Assembly: GCA_963575745.1 (NCBI GenBank) | Contig: CAUYUJ010007224.1 | Coordinates: 864,501-928,500, forward strand | Direction of reading: 5' to 3' | Source of the DNA: Prorocentrum cordatum | Lineage: Eukaryota; Sar; Dinophyceae; Prorocentrales; Prorocentraceae | DNA: 64,000 nucleotides | Shown here: in pieces, positions 22,115-32,867 of the stretch | Layout: each line of letters opens with the position of its first letter | How positions within the stretch are numbered: the stretch's first letter is position 1 | Notes under the pieces: generated by a model | The model's input: only the letters and a program-made list of their open reading frames with translations | Told to the model about the DNA's origin: nothing | Database searches by the model: none | Translations under genes and position numbers: made by a program

Positions 22115-22398
22115 AGGCGTTGGATCTTTATGAGAAGTATTGCGACACTGCGATGGTCGAGAAAGAGGCTGTCGTCGTGGACGACGCCAAGCAGCAGATC
22201 TACGGCGCCCGCCGCATCAAGTTCCAGGGCGTCCTGATGTACCATTTCCGCAATGAGAAGCAGGCCGCCGGCCTGCGCACCAAGGTGCAGGGCGAGATCA
22301 GGGAGGTGCGCAAGTATGTGCAGGACTACCCGCAGCTCCTGCCCGCCCTCCTCGCCAAGATGGTGAAAGACGCCTTGGCCATGAGGGTCAAGCTCTGA
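22115..22398 (+). CDS. Exon E (terminal), large protein of unknown function
   Basis: Reads EALDLYEKYCDTAMVEKEA, then IKFQGVLMYHFRNEKQAAGL and a helical C-terminus (EIREVRKYVQDYPQLLPALL) ending AMRVKL and TGA. With exons A-D the predicted protein is about 1,150 residues. A dinoflagellate-restricted multicopy family is my unverified impression. Confidence 0.65.
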
Positions 22399-22691
22399 GG
22401 AGGCGGTGGAGGAGGAATAGACGCAGGAGTGGGATGAGGATAGCAAGGGCCCCCCCACCCCGATTGGCCAACCACATGGTTCCCCGCCAACCGCCCCCCA
22501 CCACCCCATCTCAGACCGCCCCCATCCAGAGCCCTCATCCTCCTCCTGGGGTCCAGCTCGCAGCCAGGCATTCGACCCGCTCGGACGGGCCAGCCTGCGA
22601 GACAGGAGAAAGTGTCAGAGCGGGAGGGGGAGTCGAGGCGGTGGGAAAGGTAACACGGCGACCAAACATAACAACAACAAACACGCAACCT

Positions 22692-22706
22692 AACTTTTTT
22701 TTTCAG
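22692..22706 (+). promoter_or_regulatory. Probable SL trans-splice acceptor
   Basis: AACTTTTTTTTTCAG. The following 189 nt are a pyrimidine-rich, ATG-poor leader to an ATG in good context at 22896. This is as expected for trans-splicing of the next small gene. Confidence 0.55.
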
Positions 22707-22895
22707 TATTCATCTACCTCATTTCATCGCCCCCTCGTCCTCCATTCGTGTCCTCATTCGCCTCCCTGTCTATCCTGATGATTGTCCTTGTCATCGTCCT
22801 TGTTTCAAGTTTGCCCATCGTATCCCTGACTCGTTTCGTCTTCCATCGGCCCCTTCCTCGTTATTCAAGCGACTGGTTCCATTCTGCCAACCACC

Positions 22896-23225
22896 ATGGC
22901 AGCTCATGGGTTCGGCAAGGGTCGTGCCACGTTGCCTGGCCTGTGGTCAGGAGCCTCGGGGGTGCATGCGATGGGTATCGTGGGATGATTTTCGTGGGCC
23001 TCTTGGAGGGCTATCGCTGGCACCTGGATTGCTGTTGGAGGCTTCGCCATGGCACGACACGTAGCAGCACAACATACAAGAGCCATATTGGAGCCGTTAA
23101 TCAACTCCTGCTCACATCCAGGCCCGAGCAACCACAGGAGGCCAACCCAACCTCACCTCTTCCATATCACCAGCTGTCCCATGACGGGGGCAGCTGATGA
23201 TGTGGAATATGAGTCAGGGCGCTAG
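22896..23225 (+). pseudogene. Small putative membrane protein interrupted by TGA
   Basis: ATG in CCACCATGG context opens MAAHGFGKGRATLPGLWSGA, then a TGA at 22986. The same frame continues FSWASWRAIAGTWIAVGG and FAMARHVAAQHTRAIL, a good single transmembrane segment with flanking basic residues, to TAG at 23223. The TGA sits where Trp (TGG) would fit. Possible readings are a recent pseudogene, an assembly error, or an unrecognised splice. Size and shape resemble a small organellar inner-membrane subunit, but no family is recognised. The last 40 residues look less protein-like. Confidence 0.4.
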
Positions 23226-24059
23226 GTCGCATCGTTTCCTCTCCTACTCTAGTTTACGTCGTCCTCTATCGCGCAATCTACGTAGCCCCCCTGGCGCGCC
23301 CGCTAAATCGTGCTTTCACCTGCTCAGCCGTGCAACGCCGCGGTCCCCACCGCACTCTCATAATGGTTCAACCTGGCCCGCGCGTCATTGGGCTGTGCCC
23401 TGCCACGCTTCCTACCGCTCACAGTGTCATCGTACATTTTCCCAGTTGCCATGGCACCTTTCACTATGTTATCATACCCCGTGCGCCATTGCAACGCGCC
23501 GCCCAAAAATTATCCCAGGGGGGCCTAACGCGGCCCAAGGGGGCCCCAAGAACGGCCCAACTGAAGTACGAATTGCCATTTCAAGACCTTCCCGCCGCGA
23601 TGGCCCCAACAGCCACCCAAGGACCCCCTGGGCGCCCCGCGGAAGGTCCCAGAGGCTTCCAAAAGGCACCCAACCCAGAGGTTCCCAAAAGGCACCCGAG
23701 AAACGATGGGTTTCTTCCTTCCGTGCTGCGCGGGCCGTTCCGATTGTTCGGTTCACGCGCGCGTGGCCCGTCGCATCCTGACGCTGCGCGGCGGGCCCCG
23801 TCGCGGACGATGTGATTGAGGCGTTCGCTCGAAGCCCGCATTCCATGAGAGGCCCCCCCCGCAGTTCCAGGCGCGCGGCTGCAGTTGCGTTTTGCGCCGC
23901 CTTTTCTCTGGGCGCGGGCTCCCGCATTTCGAGATCACGTGATCAATTTCTGCTGTTAGTTTCGTGTTTGTTTTTGTATGGCCACAATATTTATTTTTGA
24001 GTTATTGTTTAGTTTTCTCGGACTTAGCAGGGCATCCAACATCATAACTCTGGGGGCTC
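23226..24059. other. Unassigned spacer with R1-core-like fragment
   Basis: Around 23510-23700 GGGCCCCAAG and CCCAAAAGGCACCC words resemble the R1 core in reverse orientation. No gene is supported. Confidence 0.45.
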
Positions 24060-24440
24060 TTGGGCAGCGAGGGGTGCGGCTGGCTCCGATTTTCTGTGGT
24101 TCGGGGTCCCTGCGGTCCGGATCGGTTAGCCCGCTCCGGCTCGGTCCAGGGAGCCAGAGCGGTCCTGCAGACCATTGTCGCAATCGGCGTCTGCGTCGTC
24201 GTCGTCCTGGGGGCCCCGACCAGGCTGCCAGGGTCGCGTCCGGTCTGGTTCGGCCGGTTCTGTTCGTCGGGCTGGTTCGGTCTGGCCAGTCCGGTTCGTC
24301 GGGCCGATTTGGTCCGGTGCGGCCGGTTCGAGTCGAGGGCAGGTCCGGTTCGGCCAGTTCGATTCGAGGACCGATTCTCGGTCCTCGGTTTGGTTCGCGG
24401 CCATCATGTTGTGCTTGTTGGCGAAGATCCAATCAACGTC
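24060..24440. repeat. GGTTCGG-type low-complexity repeat, copy 2
   Basis: Same word set as 2335-2545 (GGTCCGGTTCGG, GGCCGGTTCG). ORFs on both strands rich in Arg, Pro, Gly and Ser are compositional. Confidence 0.6.
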
Positions 24441-24693
24441 TAGAGCCATATCAATTCTTGACTCTTCGCGGATCCCAACCAGCATGGCAGGCACCGAATT
24501 CCGTGACACTTTGTCCTGTGCACGTGCTCGAGCTTTCAGGATGCCGTCCGCCGTCAGCTCCCCCTTTTAGCTTCGCGGCTGCTTTGTGAGTGGGCCGGCC
24601 GGCCTGTGCTTGTTGTAGCCAATTAGCCTCGTTCGCGCCCCGGACTTTGCTTTCGCCGCCTGACCCTTGTCTCGCGGCCGCGACCAAAAAAAA

Positions 24694-25258
24694 TGATCCC
24701 AACCAGCCCATGCAGAAACGATGCCCACGAGATTTGACGGGGGGAGAGCGGAAGAGACACGCATAGTCAAACAGCGAGGGAGGCTTGGGAAGCTCCGTGG
24801 CCATTTCGAGCCGTTTTGGAGCGGTCTTGGGGCCGCTTGGAGCATCGTGGGAGACATCTTGAGCCAGCTTGGGCTATCTGCGCCATCTTGGAGGTCATCT
24901 TGGGCTCTCTGAGGCCGCTCGGGGTCCTCTCGGGTGCCTCTTGGAGCCCTCTTGGGGGCCTCTTGGGAGCCCTGGAGGGCCTCTTGGGGCCATCTTGGAG
25001 GCGGTCGGTCAAAAGAGGGGGAGGTACTAGATTTGCGTCCCCCCCTCAAGGGTCACGATCCTCGTGAGGGGTGGCAAGAAATCGCCCTCCCAGGGGCCGA
25101 AAAAGGAGCCTCCGACACATCGCGACCCGTCCCACAAAACCTCAGGGAGGGGAGGGGGAGGGCTCCCCTTCCCGAAGGGCAGAGGGGTTGTGGAAGAGGA
25201 ACGAGACCTTCCTCAGACCACCTGTCGCCCAAAGGGCTGGTGGGATTCCAGAGCACTG
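24694..25258 (+). repeat. Interspersed repeat R1, copy 3
   Basis: Starts CCAACCAGCCCATGCAGAAA, then the CTTGGGGCC core (24830-25000), the hairpin module CTTCCCGAAGGG near 25163, GGAAGAGGAACGAGACC and GGGCTGGTGGGATTCC. Module order matches copies 1 and 2; the core is shorter. Confidence 0.75.
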
Positions 25259-26225
25259 CCTCCAAGGCGGCCTGGGAGGCGCCATGTCCACCGTGAAGGC
25301 GGCCTTGTCTGGTGACTCCGAAGCAACGCGCGCGGCACCAAATCCCAGCAGCCCAGGCAAACGAACACACTGACCGAGGGACCTTCTCAGGGCTTGGCAT
25401 TGGAACATAGCCGACGTCTCCCTCAGACTTGGGGGAAATAAGGAGAGGCATGATGCGCATGGCAATCTTACCAACACTCGACGACATTCACCCGCCCATC
25501 AACTGTGGCCAACATCTCGGTTGTGCTCGGTTTGAGGAGGGTTGCTTCCTTCGCACCGAGGTCGGCTAGGTGGCTAATTGCGCGCCTGTACAATGCATCA
25601 TCCGAAATGTCGGGCTCCTGGAGGGACAGATGGGCTTTGACGTTGACCGTACCAGGTGTCTCGAGTCCTCGTGGTGTCTCGCTTATAATTTATGCCCAGC
25701 GTACGTGTTGCGGCAAGGTCTCGGGTCGTTTTCTGAGCTACTCCAATGGTCTCGAGCAATCTTGCAGTCAGGAAACATCTAGACGGTCCGCCCAAGGACG
25801 TCACTGGTCCTGCGAACCCCGAAAATTCAGCGCACTGGGCAGTTTGGCAGAGCGGAGCGTGCACAGGGCATTGCATTTCACGCTGACGGATCCCGTTGAC
25901 GAGAGTCTTGCAGTTCCAGGCTGCTCACAATTTGTTGATAACATGTCTGGAACAAGAGCCGTCACAAAAATGTCACACTCGATCCCCGGTAAAGAAGGTG
26001 CATCCATTTTGGCCCAAACGCCACGCTGTAGCCGAGGCGCTGCTGTCGCCCTCCAGCTGTCGGCCAGGTGTCGGCATTTATCGTCGGCGCCGCCATTTGC
26101 CAAGCGCACCCCCGCCATTCGCCCGAGCAGGGGAAACATGTTTTAAGTCACGCGCCTGGCTTGTTTGTATCACTCACAAGCTGACACGACGAGGAATTGC
26201 GGTGCCTGATGAGATCGCGGACGCA
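25259..26225. other. Unassigned spacer
   Basis: One frame (25505-26146) is open on the + strand but lacks codon bias. A 14-nt SL-like word at 26004 is too short to call. The upstream exons of the glucokinase are expected somewhere before 27528 but I could not identify them here. Confidence 0.4.
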
Positions 26226-26560
26226 CCGGTCGTCGTCATTCGAGCGCGGACGCGGCCTAATTACAACGATCGTGGCATCGGGAGCGTTAGCCCGGGGTAG
26301 TTTATGTGGATCGTTGCCCTCGGAGCGCGGACGGCACATAAGTCACTAGCGACTGTGGCTTTGGGAGCGCGGACGCAAAGTAATTTACAAGGAGCTGTGG
26401 CCCTGGGAGCACGGACGCAGAGTAGTTCACGGGAGATCGTGGACTTCGGAACGCGCAAGCAGCGTAATGTACTAGGGATCGTTGCGTTGGGAGTTCGGAT
26501 GCAGCGTGAGTTGCAAAGAGATCGTGGCGTTGGGCATTTGGAGCGCGGATGCAGTTAGTT
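26226..26560. repeat. 42-bp minisatellite, about 8 units
   Basis: Unit ATCGTGGCNNTGGGAGCGCGGACGC plus about 16 variable bases. Because 42 is divisible by three it translates as a repeated IVALGART-type peptide, but no codon bias supports a gene. Confidence 0.8.
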
Positions 26561-26634
26561 TTTGCGACGGGGTCGTGCCCCCGGGAACACTGATCCAATG
26601 GATAAGAGTTATTGAGCAGAGTGGGTCGTGCTTT

Positions 26635-27145
26635 GGCTCGTCTGCCCTTGGCATGCTCCGTGGCACGTCCCCTGGCGCGTACCCTGGCATGACCTCTGGC
26701 TTGCGCTTCCGATGGCACATCTGCGACGCGTCCCGTGACACGTTCCGATGGCGCATCTGCGGCGCGTCCCGTGACACGTTCTGTGGCGCATCTTGTGGCA
26801 CGCGCTTCCATTGTCAGGAACCCTGGCGCGTCCACTGGCACGTCCCTTGGCACGTCCAGTGGGGCGTCCCGTGGCATGTTGCCTGGCTCGTCCTCTGTCG
26901 CTTCCCCTGCCGGTTCCGTGGCGCGTCCCCTGGCGCGTCGCTTGCCACGTCTTTGGGCGCGTCCCTTGGGACGTCTCCGGGCACCGCGTCCCCTGGCCTG
27001 GCACGCCCCTCGGCACGTCCCGTGGCAGGTCCCTGCATTCTTGGCGCGTTCCCTGATACGTTCCTTGGCACGTCCCTTGGAGCATCTTCTGGTGCGCCCA
27101 TGGCACACCCCGTGGCGCGTTCACGCGCCCTGTGCCCCCTCTCAG
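26635..27145. repeat. 12-bp satellite (TGGCRCGTCCCY)
   Basis: About forty imperfect 12-bp units such as TGGCGCGTCCCC and TGGCACGTCCCT. All frames on both strands stay open for long stretches for this reason. Adjacent to the 42-bp minisatellite. Confidence 0.8.
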
Positions 27146-27527
27146 TTCGTCCCGCTTCGGAAACGAAACGGATCTTGACCCCGATCTGGTTCAGCGCCCT
27201 GCACGTTTTGACTACCAGCGGTGAGCGAGCCATGCGTTCATGCGGCTGGTGCTGAAGACCCAGATTAGTTCGGACAAGATACGGACGCCAAGCACGATTG
27301 GATCCATAACGCAAAAGAGCGCAGCGCAGCTCAACACTGCATGCATCAGCACAGCTCAGCACAGCACGGCGCAGCATGGCACATCGCATCGCAGCCGAGC
27401 ACGGATCTTGGCACGGCATCATCATGGATATCCTCAGTACTGCCAGTGCCCATGGCCCAAGGCAGGCAGCTCTATACATATCCGGTTCTGGGCTCGTGGA
27501 TCGATCGTGCCTGCTCCTCCGTGGCAG
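27146..27527. other. Spacer before the first recognised glucokinase exon
   Basis: Contains a degenerate GCAGCACAGC-type short repeat at about 27320-27400. A polypyrimidine stretch (TGCCTGCTCCTCC) precedes the acceptor GTGGCAG at 27527. Confidence 0.5.
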
Positions 27528-27600
27528 GTCATCAACGACTTCGTGGCCCAGGGCTACGGAACTCTCACCCTCCGGGCGGACGAGAAGATCCACATCTACG
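27528..27600 (+). CDS. Glucokinase exon a (VINDF motif)
   Basis: 73 nt: 24 codons plus one base. Reads VINDFVAQGYGTLTLRADEK then IHIYG. The Asn-Asp pair of INDF is the catalytic base region of Glk. Acceptor GTGGCAG; donor appears to be GA (TACG before GAGGGG), the only choice that keeps phase with the next exon. Confidence 0.85.
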
Positions 27601-28084
27601 GAGGGGCTCGGCGGTCGCAGCAGAGTGCTGCGCCCTGCCCTCTCCCGAAGGGAGGGTGGCAGGGCGGAGGAGCCGGAGGAGAGGGCAGAGGAGGGGCGGG
27701 AGGAGGGCGGAGAGGAGAGGGGGAAGCAGGAGGAGGAGGAGCAGCAGGAGGAGGAGTAGGACGACGACGACGACGACGACGGCGACGGCGACGAGGACGA
27801 GGACGAGGAGCGGGAGGGGGAGTGACAGCGGGAGAAGGAGGAGGTGGACGGGGTAAGAAAAAGAGGAGGTGAACGGGGCGGGAGCAGCGAACAGGGCGGG
27901 GGGCGGGGCAGGGATAGCATGAGGGAGGGGGAGGCCGGATGACGCAATGCTTTTTTTTTTTTCCTCTCTCTCTCTCTACATACTACATATATGTATCCCT
28001 CTCTCTATCCGCCTCTCTCTCTCTTTATGTATTTTTCTCTCTCTCTCTCTCTTTTTCTCTCTCTCTCTCTCTCGCCCCTGTCTC

Positions 28085-28116
<32 letters not shown>

Positions 28117-28468
28117 ATTCTGACTCTCTCTTTCTCGCTGAGGGGAGGGGGAGGGGGGCATGATGAGGAGGAGGGGGAGAAGAAGGGGGAACGAAAGGGA
28201 GAAGGGTGCAGGGAAGCGGGAAGGGGACATAGCAAGAGCAGGATGAGGACCAGGAGGAGGAGGAGGAGGAGGAGGAGGAGGAGGAGGAGAGGAGGAGGGG
28301 GGAGGAGGAGGAGGAGGGGAGGAGGAGGGGGAGGAGGAGGAGGAGGAGAGGGAGGAGGAGGAGGAGGACAAGGAGGGGGGATGAAGGAGGAGAGGAGGAG
28401 GAGGAGGAGGAGGAGGAGGAGGAGGGCATTGTCCTTGCCCCCCCCCCCTCCCCTCGGGGCGGCGGCAG
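27601..28468 (+). other. Glucokinase intron, 868 bp of simple repeats
   Basis: Holds GGA/GAC tracts (about 27700-27860), a CT-rich (CT)n tract (27951-28135) and a (GGA)n tract (28230-28435). Ends CGGCGGCAG. Confidence 0.75.
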
Positions 28469-28569
28469 GCCCCAAGACCGCCCTCAGCGGCGCGCCGATC
28501 GCCTGCATCGGCGCCGGCACAGGCCTGGGGCAGTGCTTCCTGACCGCGGACGCGGAGGGAGAGTACACC
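28469..28569 (+). CDS. Glucokinase exon b (GAGTGLG motif)
   Basis: 101 nt. Reads PKTALSGAPIACIGAGTGLG then QCFLTADAEGEYT. The GAGTGLG loop binds the ATP phosphates. Donor GC (ACC before GCCCCG). A 26-bp copy of its 3' edge recurs at 28788-28813. Confidence 0.88.
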
Positions 28570-28699
28570 GCCCCGGCCTCAGCCCGGCGAGCGCGTTCCA
28601 CTACTCGCAAAGTGCCTACACATTTTGAATTTCCAATTTTTCGAGAGTTCTTGATTTTTGTTTGGGGGGCCAAGATCCTTTCATGTCTAATTGTTCTGC

Positions 28700-28770
28700 G
28701 CTCCGCGCGCCAGGGGGTCCAGCGCCGATCCGAGAAAGCCGCGCGAACCTCTGAGTTGTTAGGTTCATTG
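28700..28770 (+). repeat. Short dispersed repeat (TCCAGCGCCGATCCGAG)
   Basis: Reads GCTCCGCGCGCCAGGGGGTC followed by CAGCGCCGATCCGAGAAAGC and CGCGCGAACCTCT. Closely similar segments occur at 47510-47570 and 50685-50735. Confidence 0.65.
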
Positions 28771-29882
28771 CTTGCTCCCCTGCAGGGGGGAGAGTACAGC
28801 GCCCCGCCCTCAGCGGCCCATCGAAAACAAAAAGATAGCGATGCCTGGTCGTCGCCGCATGGCGAAGTCCCCGTCGTGGTTCACATTCCGGGCCGTCGCC
28901 GGCTGGACAGCTGGCGAACCAGACTGATGACTATTCTCCACGACGAACCCGACGCGGCCCCGATGTGGGGAAAGTTGCCTCGCTCCGTCCCTCTCCTGCC
29001 TTTGGCATGGTGGCAGAACTCGCTCTAACGGCATCCCCGCTTAGGCATCCAATCGCCAGCGCAGACGTCCCCTGCATAGCCGCCGACGCAAACAAAAATT
29101 GCGCGGACGCTCCGGCGGCGTTGCCTGGCTTGGCGGGGCGTTGCTTGGCAGTGCTCGACGACCCTTGGGAGGCCCGCCTCACGCAACGGGACCACGGAAA
29201 ACCCGGAGCAACGCGGGCCCGCACAGGCCTGGCACGCACGGATTCTTCCACCACTGTTAAGGACGGCGTAATGATCGCGGGGGGGGGCGAGTAACCTTCG
29301 ACGGAGCGCCCCCGTGACCCCCCCCCCGCTCCGCCCCTCAGCGCGCGTCCGAAATTCTCCCCCCCCCCCCCCCCCTCCACTTGGCCCCCCAGGGATTCGA
29401 GCCTCAAAACTGCCATCCCCCCCGAAGCCCTCCCCGACGGCACGCGCCCCCCCCCTCAAACCCAAGGGGGGGCGATTAGTATCCCATCCAGAGTAGGCCC
29501 CCACGGCGGGGCTTCCAGCGCCTCCCCTGGCGCGCTGCGCGCGGGCCCAGCGCAGGTCCTCAGCTGGAAGGAGTGGCACCCATACCGCTACCGTTGCCTC
29601 GTTCTCGCTTTTCGGGGGGGTCCTGCCAGGCCTTCGTCGCCACCGCTGGGTTCACTTCACACATTTGGTCAGAACGCACCCCGGGAGAGGTCGAACGGTC
29701 ATGCCGATTCATTTTCTCATTGCTCCCCAGAGTTCGAGGCACGCTTTGCACGCACGAAGCCAATTATTCAGGACGGCGCCTGGGCAATCGCCAGGTGCAA
29801 GGAGTGCATTAATGACAAGGACCGGGGGGAAGGGGGAAGGGCTGACAGGCATGTACACATGGGATGATGTGCGGATGCGGGT

Positions 29883-29931
29883 CCGTTGCCATGTTGGCTC
29901 AAGCCATTTTGGCCCAAGCCGTCGGCTCGAG
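29883..29931 (+). other. Tandem array of three relict spliced leaders
   Basis: The first unit (29883-29903) is a full-length leader with two mismatches (CCGTTGCCATGTTGGCTCAA plus G). The second (29904-29918) is CCATTTTGGCCCAAG, the 15-nt leader remainder after its internal TAG, with one mismatch. The third (29919-29931) is a shorter CCGTCGGCTCGAG remnant. This full-plus-truncated order is what repeated rounds of mRNA retroposition and renewed trans-splicing into the relict AG produce. Spacing has no gaps. Confidence 0.8.
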
Positions 29932-30960
29932 TTTCGGGCCCAGCGGCCGGCACGAGCAGCTTGGCGCGCGCGGGCCGCGCGAGATGGTGCGGCGCTGACC
30001 GGGCTTGATTGCAGCAGGGCAGCCGTGCCGTCGCGTGGCAAGTGGGCGGGAAGACGTGGCTGTGCATCTGCATCCCCGCGGGCTGGGGGTGGAGCCCCCA
30101 CGCAACCCCAGTCGCGCCCGGAACCGGGAACGCGTGGGGATGCGCCCTTGGCATCCGTGGGCCGCGCCCGCACAGGGGGGCCCAGCGACGCTGCATGCGG
30201 CTGCACCTAATGAGGCGTGGAACCCCTCGGCAGCGCTGGCGCTGACTCCGAAGGGTGCGAAGCCGTCGGCGGCCCCTGGCTGAAGGGCTGCCCCGCCCCC
30301 TGCGCAGGCCCGACCAGGCTCGAGGTCATCTCTCGGGGGGGGGGGGAGGTGCCGGCGATGGTGCCGAAGGCGGCTGCGCTGCGCCCGGCCCCGCAGCCCC
30401 CCCCCAGCAGGCGGGGGGGGGCGCCGCTGCGCGGGCGGGCGGAAGCGGCGTCCCCCTTGGGGAAGGCCGCGCCGAGGCGCCCGAGCGAGCGCGCAGCCCG
30501 CGGGCTGGCACTTAGGGGCCGGCTGCGGCGGCCAGTGGGCGTCGCTCGCGTTGGCGCAGCGCGCGCTCGAGCATCCCCGGCGCCCAGGCGCCGCGGCGCC
30601 GGCCCGGGCGGGGGGCCCGCCGCCGCCGCGCCCGCCGATGCAGCCCCGCGCGCGGACGCCCCCAGGTTCCCTGGGGGAGTGCGGGCGCACCGAGCTCTGC
30701 GTGGTAGATCTAAAATGTTTAGACGTGGTTGAGATGCGATCGGGCCTTGGCGCGGGCGAGAGGCCGTTCGGATCCATTGTTCTGCCGCGAGCGCGCAATG
30801 GATATGCATTTCGGATGCGTCCCCCCGGTGTGCACGAGAGCGCCTCCGTATTCAAACACTTCTATGCTTCAAGCATATCTGAACATTTTGGCCCGTGTCT
30901 TTTTCCACCTCGCCCCAGCAGCCGCAGCAGTCACCAGGGCGCCCGAGGAGGAGGAGGTTG
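29932..30960 (+). other. GC-rich sequence after the SL array; coding status unclear
   Basis: An intron-acceptor-like TTGATTGCAG at 30010 precedes a short readable stretch (GSRAVAWQVGGKTWLCICIP). The remainder is extremely GC-rich and open on both strands. It may be the body of the retroposed transcript, but I cannot follow one frame. Confidence 0.3.
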
Positions 30961-31032
30961 GCCAGCAACTACGACGAGTACCACCAGCACACGGCGATCC
31001 TGAAGAGCGACGGGTTTGTGCAGACGCTGTGA
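30943..31032 (+). CDS. Orphan exon with stop, nested in the glucokinase intron
   Basis: After acceptor CACCAG the frame reads GRPRRRRLASNYDEYHQHTA then ILKSDGFVQTL and TGA at 31030. From 30961 almost every codon ends in G or C, a strong coding sign here. Either a terminal exon, or it splices through a GA or GT donor before the stop to the exon at 31672. Protein not recognised. Confidence 0.4.
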   Translation, partial: PRRRRLASNYDEYHQHTAILKSDGFVQTL

Positions 31033-31671
31033 TGCAATGTTCAGGTTTGCTTTGATTGCTCCTCCCTTCCCTCCTTCTCCGCCTCTCCGTGTAATTTTGT
31101 GCATGGGCAGCGTGTGTGGGCTTAGCTCACGGCCGCGTTTGGCCGACCCCACGGGCCACTTCGCGTCGCCCTCGGCTCGTCTTCTCGTCGCCGGATGTCG
31201 GCCCTCCGATGCTGCGGGGCACGGCTGTGCCTCATCACCGTAGTTATTTCATGTACAAACTTTGGCGAGTGCTTGCGCCCAAACCTGTATCTCCCGCTTT
31301 TGCGGCTTGCCTGTCTTGCCCTTTTCCTCCTCCGTCCTCCTCCCTCTTCTTGGTGTCTTCTCGCCCCCTTCTTTTCTGCCCGGTTTCACCAGATGTGGCG
31401 GATCCAATCGAGACGCTTCTTCTTTATCTTGAGCTGGGTTCCAAACAGAGCTCGAAGCTGTCTGGGCGACAACATTGGTTCATTTCAAGCATACGACTTT
31501 TTCGACCGGCGTAGATGCTGCAGGGTAATCCACAGCAGCCGCCGCGGTGTGGCGTTGCGTGTTGACTCCATTTGTGCTGTCTCCCCCTTCCTCCCTCCTC
31601 CGCTGCGTTCCCCGCATGCACTTTGCTCCTGCGTGTTCCTCTTACCTGCGAGTGGTGCTGACGTAGCGCAG

Positions 31672-31761
31672 GCGTTCCGAGGCAGCGATTTCCCCCGCGC
31701 GTTGGAAGCATATGATCCAGGTGCTCGCTCCGTGATCCGAGGGCTGCGGAAGGTCATGTAG
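31672..31761 (+). CDS. Orphan terminal exon, nested in the glucokinase intron
   Basis: A pyrimidine-rich stretch and GTAGCGCAG precede 29 codons (AFRGSDFPRALEAYDPGARS then VIRGLRKVM) and TAG. AG/G acceptor, phase 0. Could be the last exon of a small nested gene together with 30943-31032. No family recognised. Confidence 0.4.
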   Translation, partial: AFRGSDFPRALEAYDPGARSVIRGLRKVM

Positions 31762-32816
31762 AGCAGACGCGGGCGAGGGGGAGAAACAACAATTGGCCCG
31801 TGTCTTCTTAAAAAGAAGTTTTATTCGTATTCATTTTTCCGAGCAAGCATCTGTCGCGCCGTATCTAGTCGCATCTAGATTGGCCAGAGCGGGCGCCTGT
31901 GGCGCTGCCCTCGGAGCGATGATTAGCGCGGCCATGATTAGCCAAAGGGGGGTTCAAGAAAAGCTGTAGCGATGATGCGTGAGGAAACGAACGGTAAGGG
32001 CTAAAGAGGACGACGAGGAGGAATGAGAGAGACAACAATGAGGCAACGATTAATGAAATGAGGGTTTGGGAAGGAACTGGGAGGGAATGGAGAATCGGGG
32101 GAGGAGGTGGAGGAGAAGGACGAGGAGGGAGGAAGACGAGGAGCGAGGAGGAGGAGGAGGCGGAGGTGGAGGAAGATGAGTCAGATCGGTAGATGCAGAG
32201 CGAAGAGGGTGGTGCGGGGTGCGGATGAAGTGGGTGATCAAGTGCGAGGAGGAGCGAAGACGTTTTAGGATGAATGGCGGGGGAATTGATGACGACGATA
32301 CGATGAAGCAGGGGGAGCGGGAGCCAGATGGTGGAGAAAAGGACAAAGAGGGGGAGGAACAACGATACGGAGGATGATGGCAATGAGGAAGGAGCTGGAG
32401 GATATGGCATTACGCGGATGCGCGAGGAGGTAGCGTGAGGGAGGATGGGGGCTCCTCTTCTTCGTCCTTTTGGGCCTCGTGATCGTTCTGCTTGCACACC
32501 TTGTTCCCCCTATCCCACCTTCTCGTCTTTCCTCCTTGTCGCCGTCGCCCCGAACAGCATGTGCAACGTCTTCCGCGCTCGTTGTCGTTGAGCAGCCTCG
32601 GCGCGGCTGTGTATACACGGTGCCGTATATACTTGTATAGGGCTTTCCAGTTTCGATTGTCCATCTTGAAGGGCCATATCGAGCCGTGTCTAAACATCTC
32701 TGACCATATCTACCCGTATCTAAACATGGCACCGTGTCGAAAACAAATAAGACAACATAACGTTCCTGTGTGTTAAATTTGTGTTTAAAATTTAAGAAAA
32801 TGCACACGTATCTCCG

Positions 32817-32867
<51 letters not shown>

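Noticed and set aside
24806-24840. SL-like words CCGTGGCCATTT and GAGCCGTTTTGGAG
   Set aside because: Part of the R1 core where CTTGGGGCC words abound; mismatches fall in the SL core.
26004-26017. CCATTTTGGCCCAA, 13 of 14 match to the SL interior
   Set aside because: Too short, no downstream coding sequence, no second copy.
26814-27947. 377-codon minus-strand ORF
   Set aside because: Composed of the 12-bp satellite and GGA tracts; overlaps glucokinase exon a on the other strand.
32819-32866. (TA)n as a promoter TATA element
   Set aside because: A long microsatellite with no gene start nearby; dinoflagellate promoters generally lack TATA boxes.
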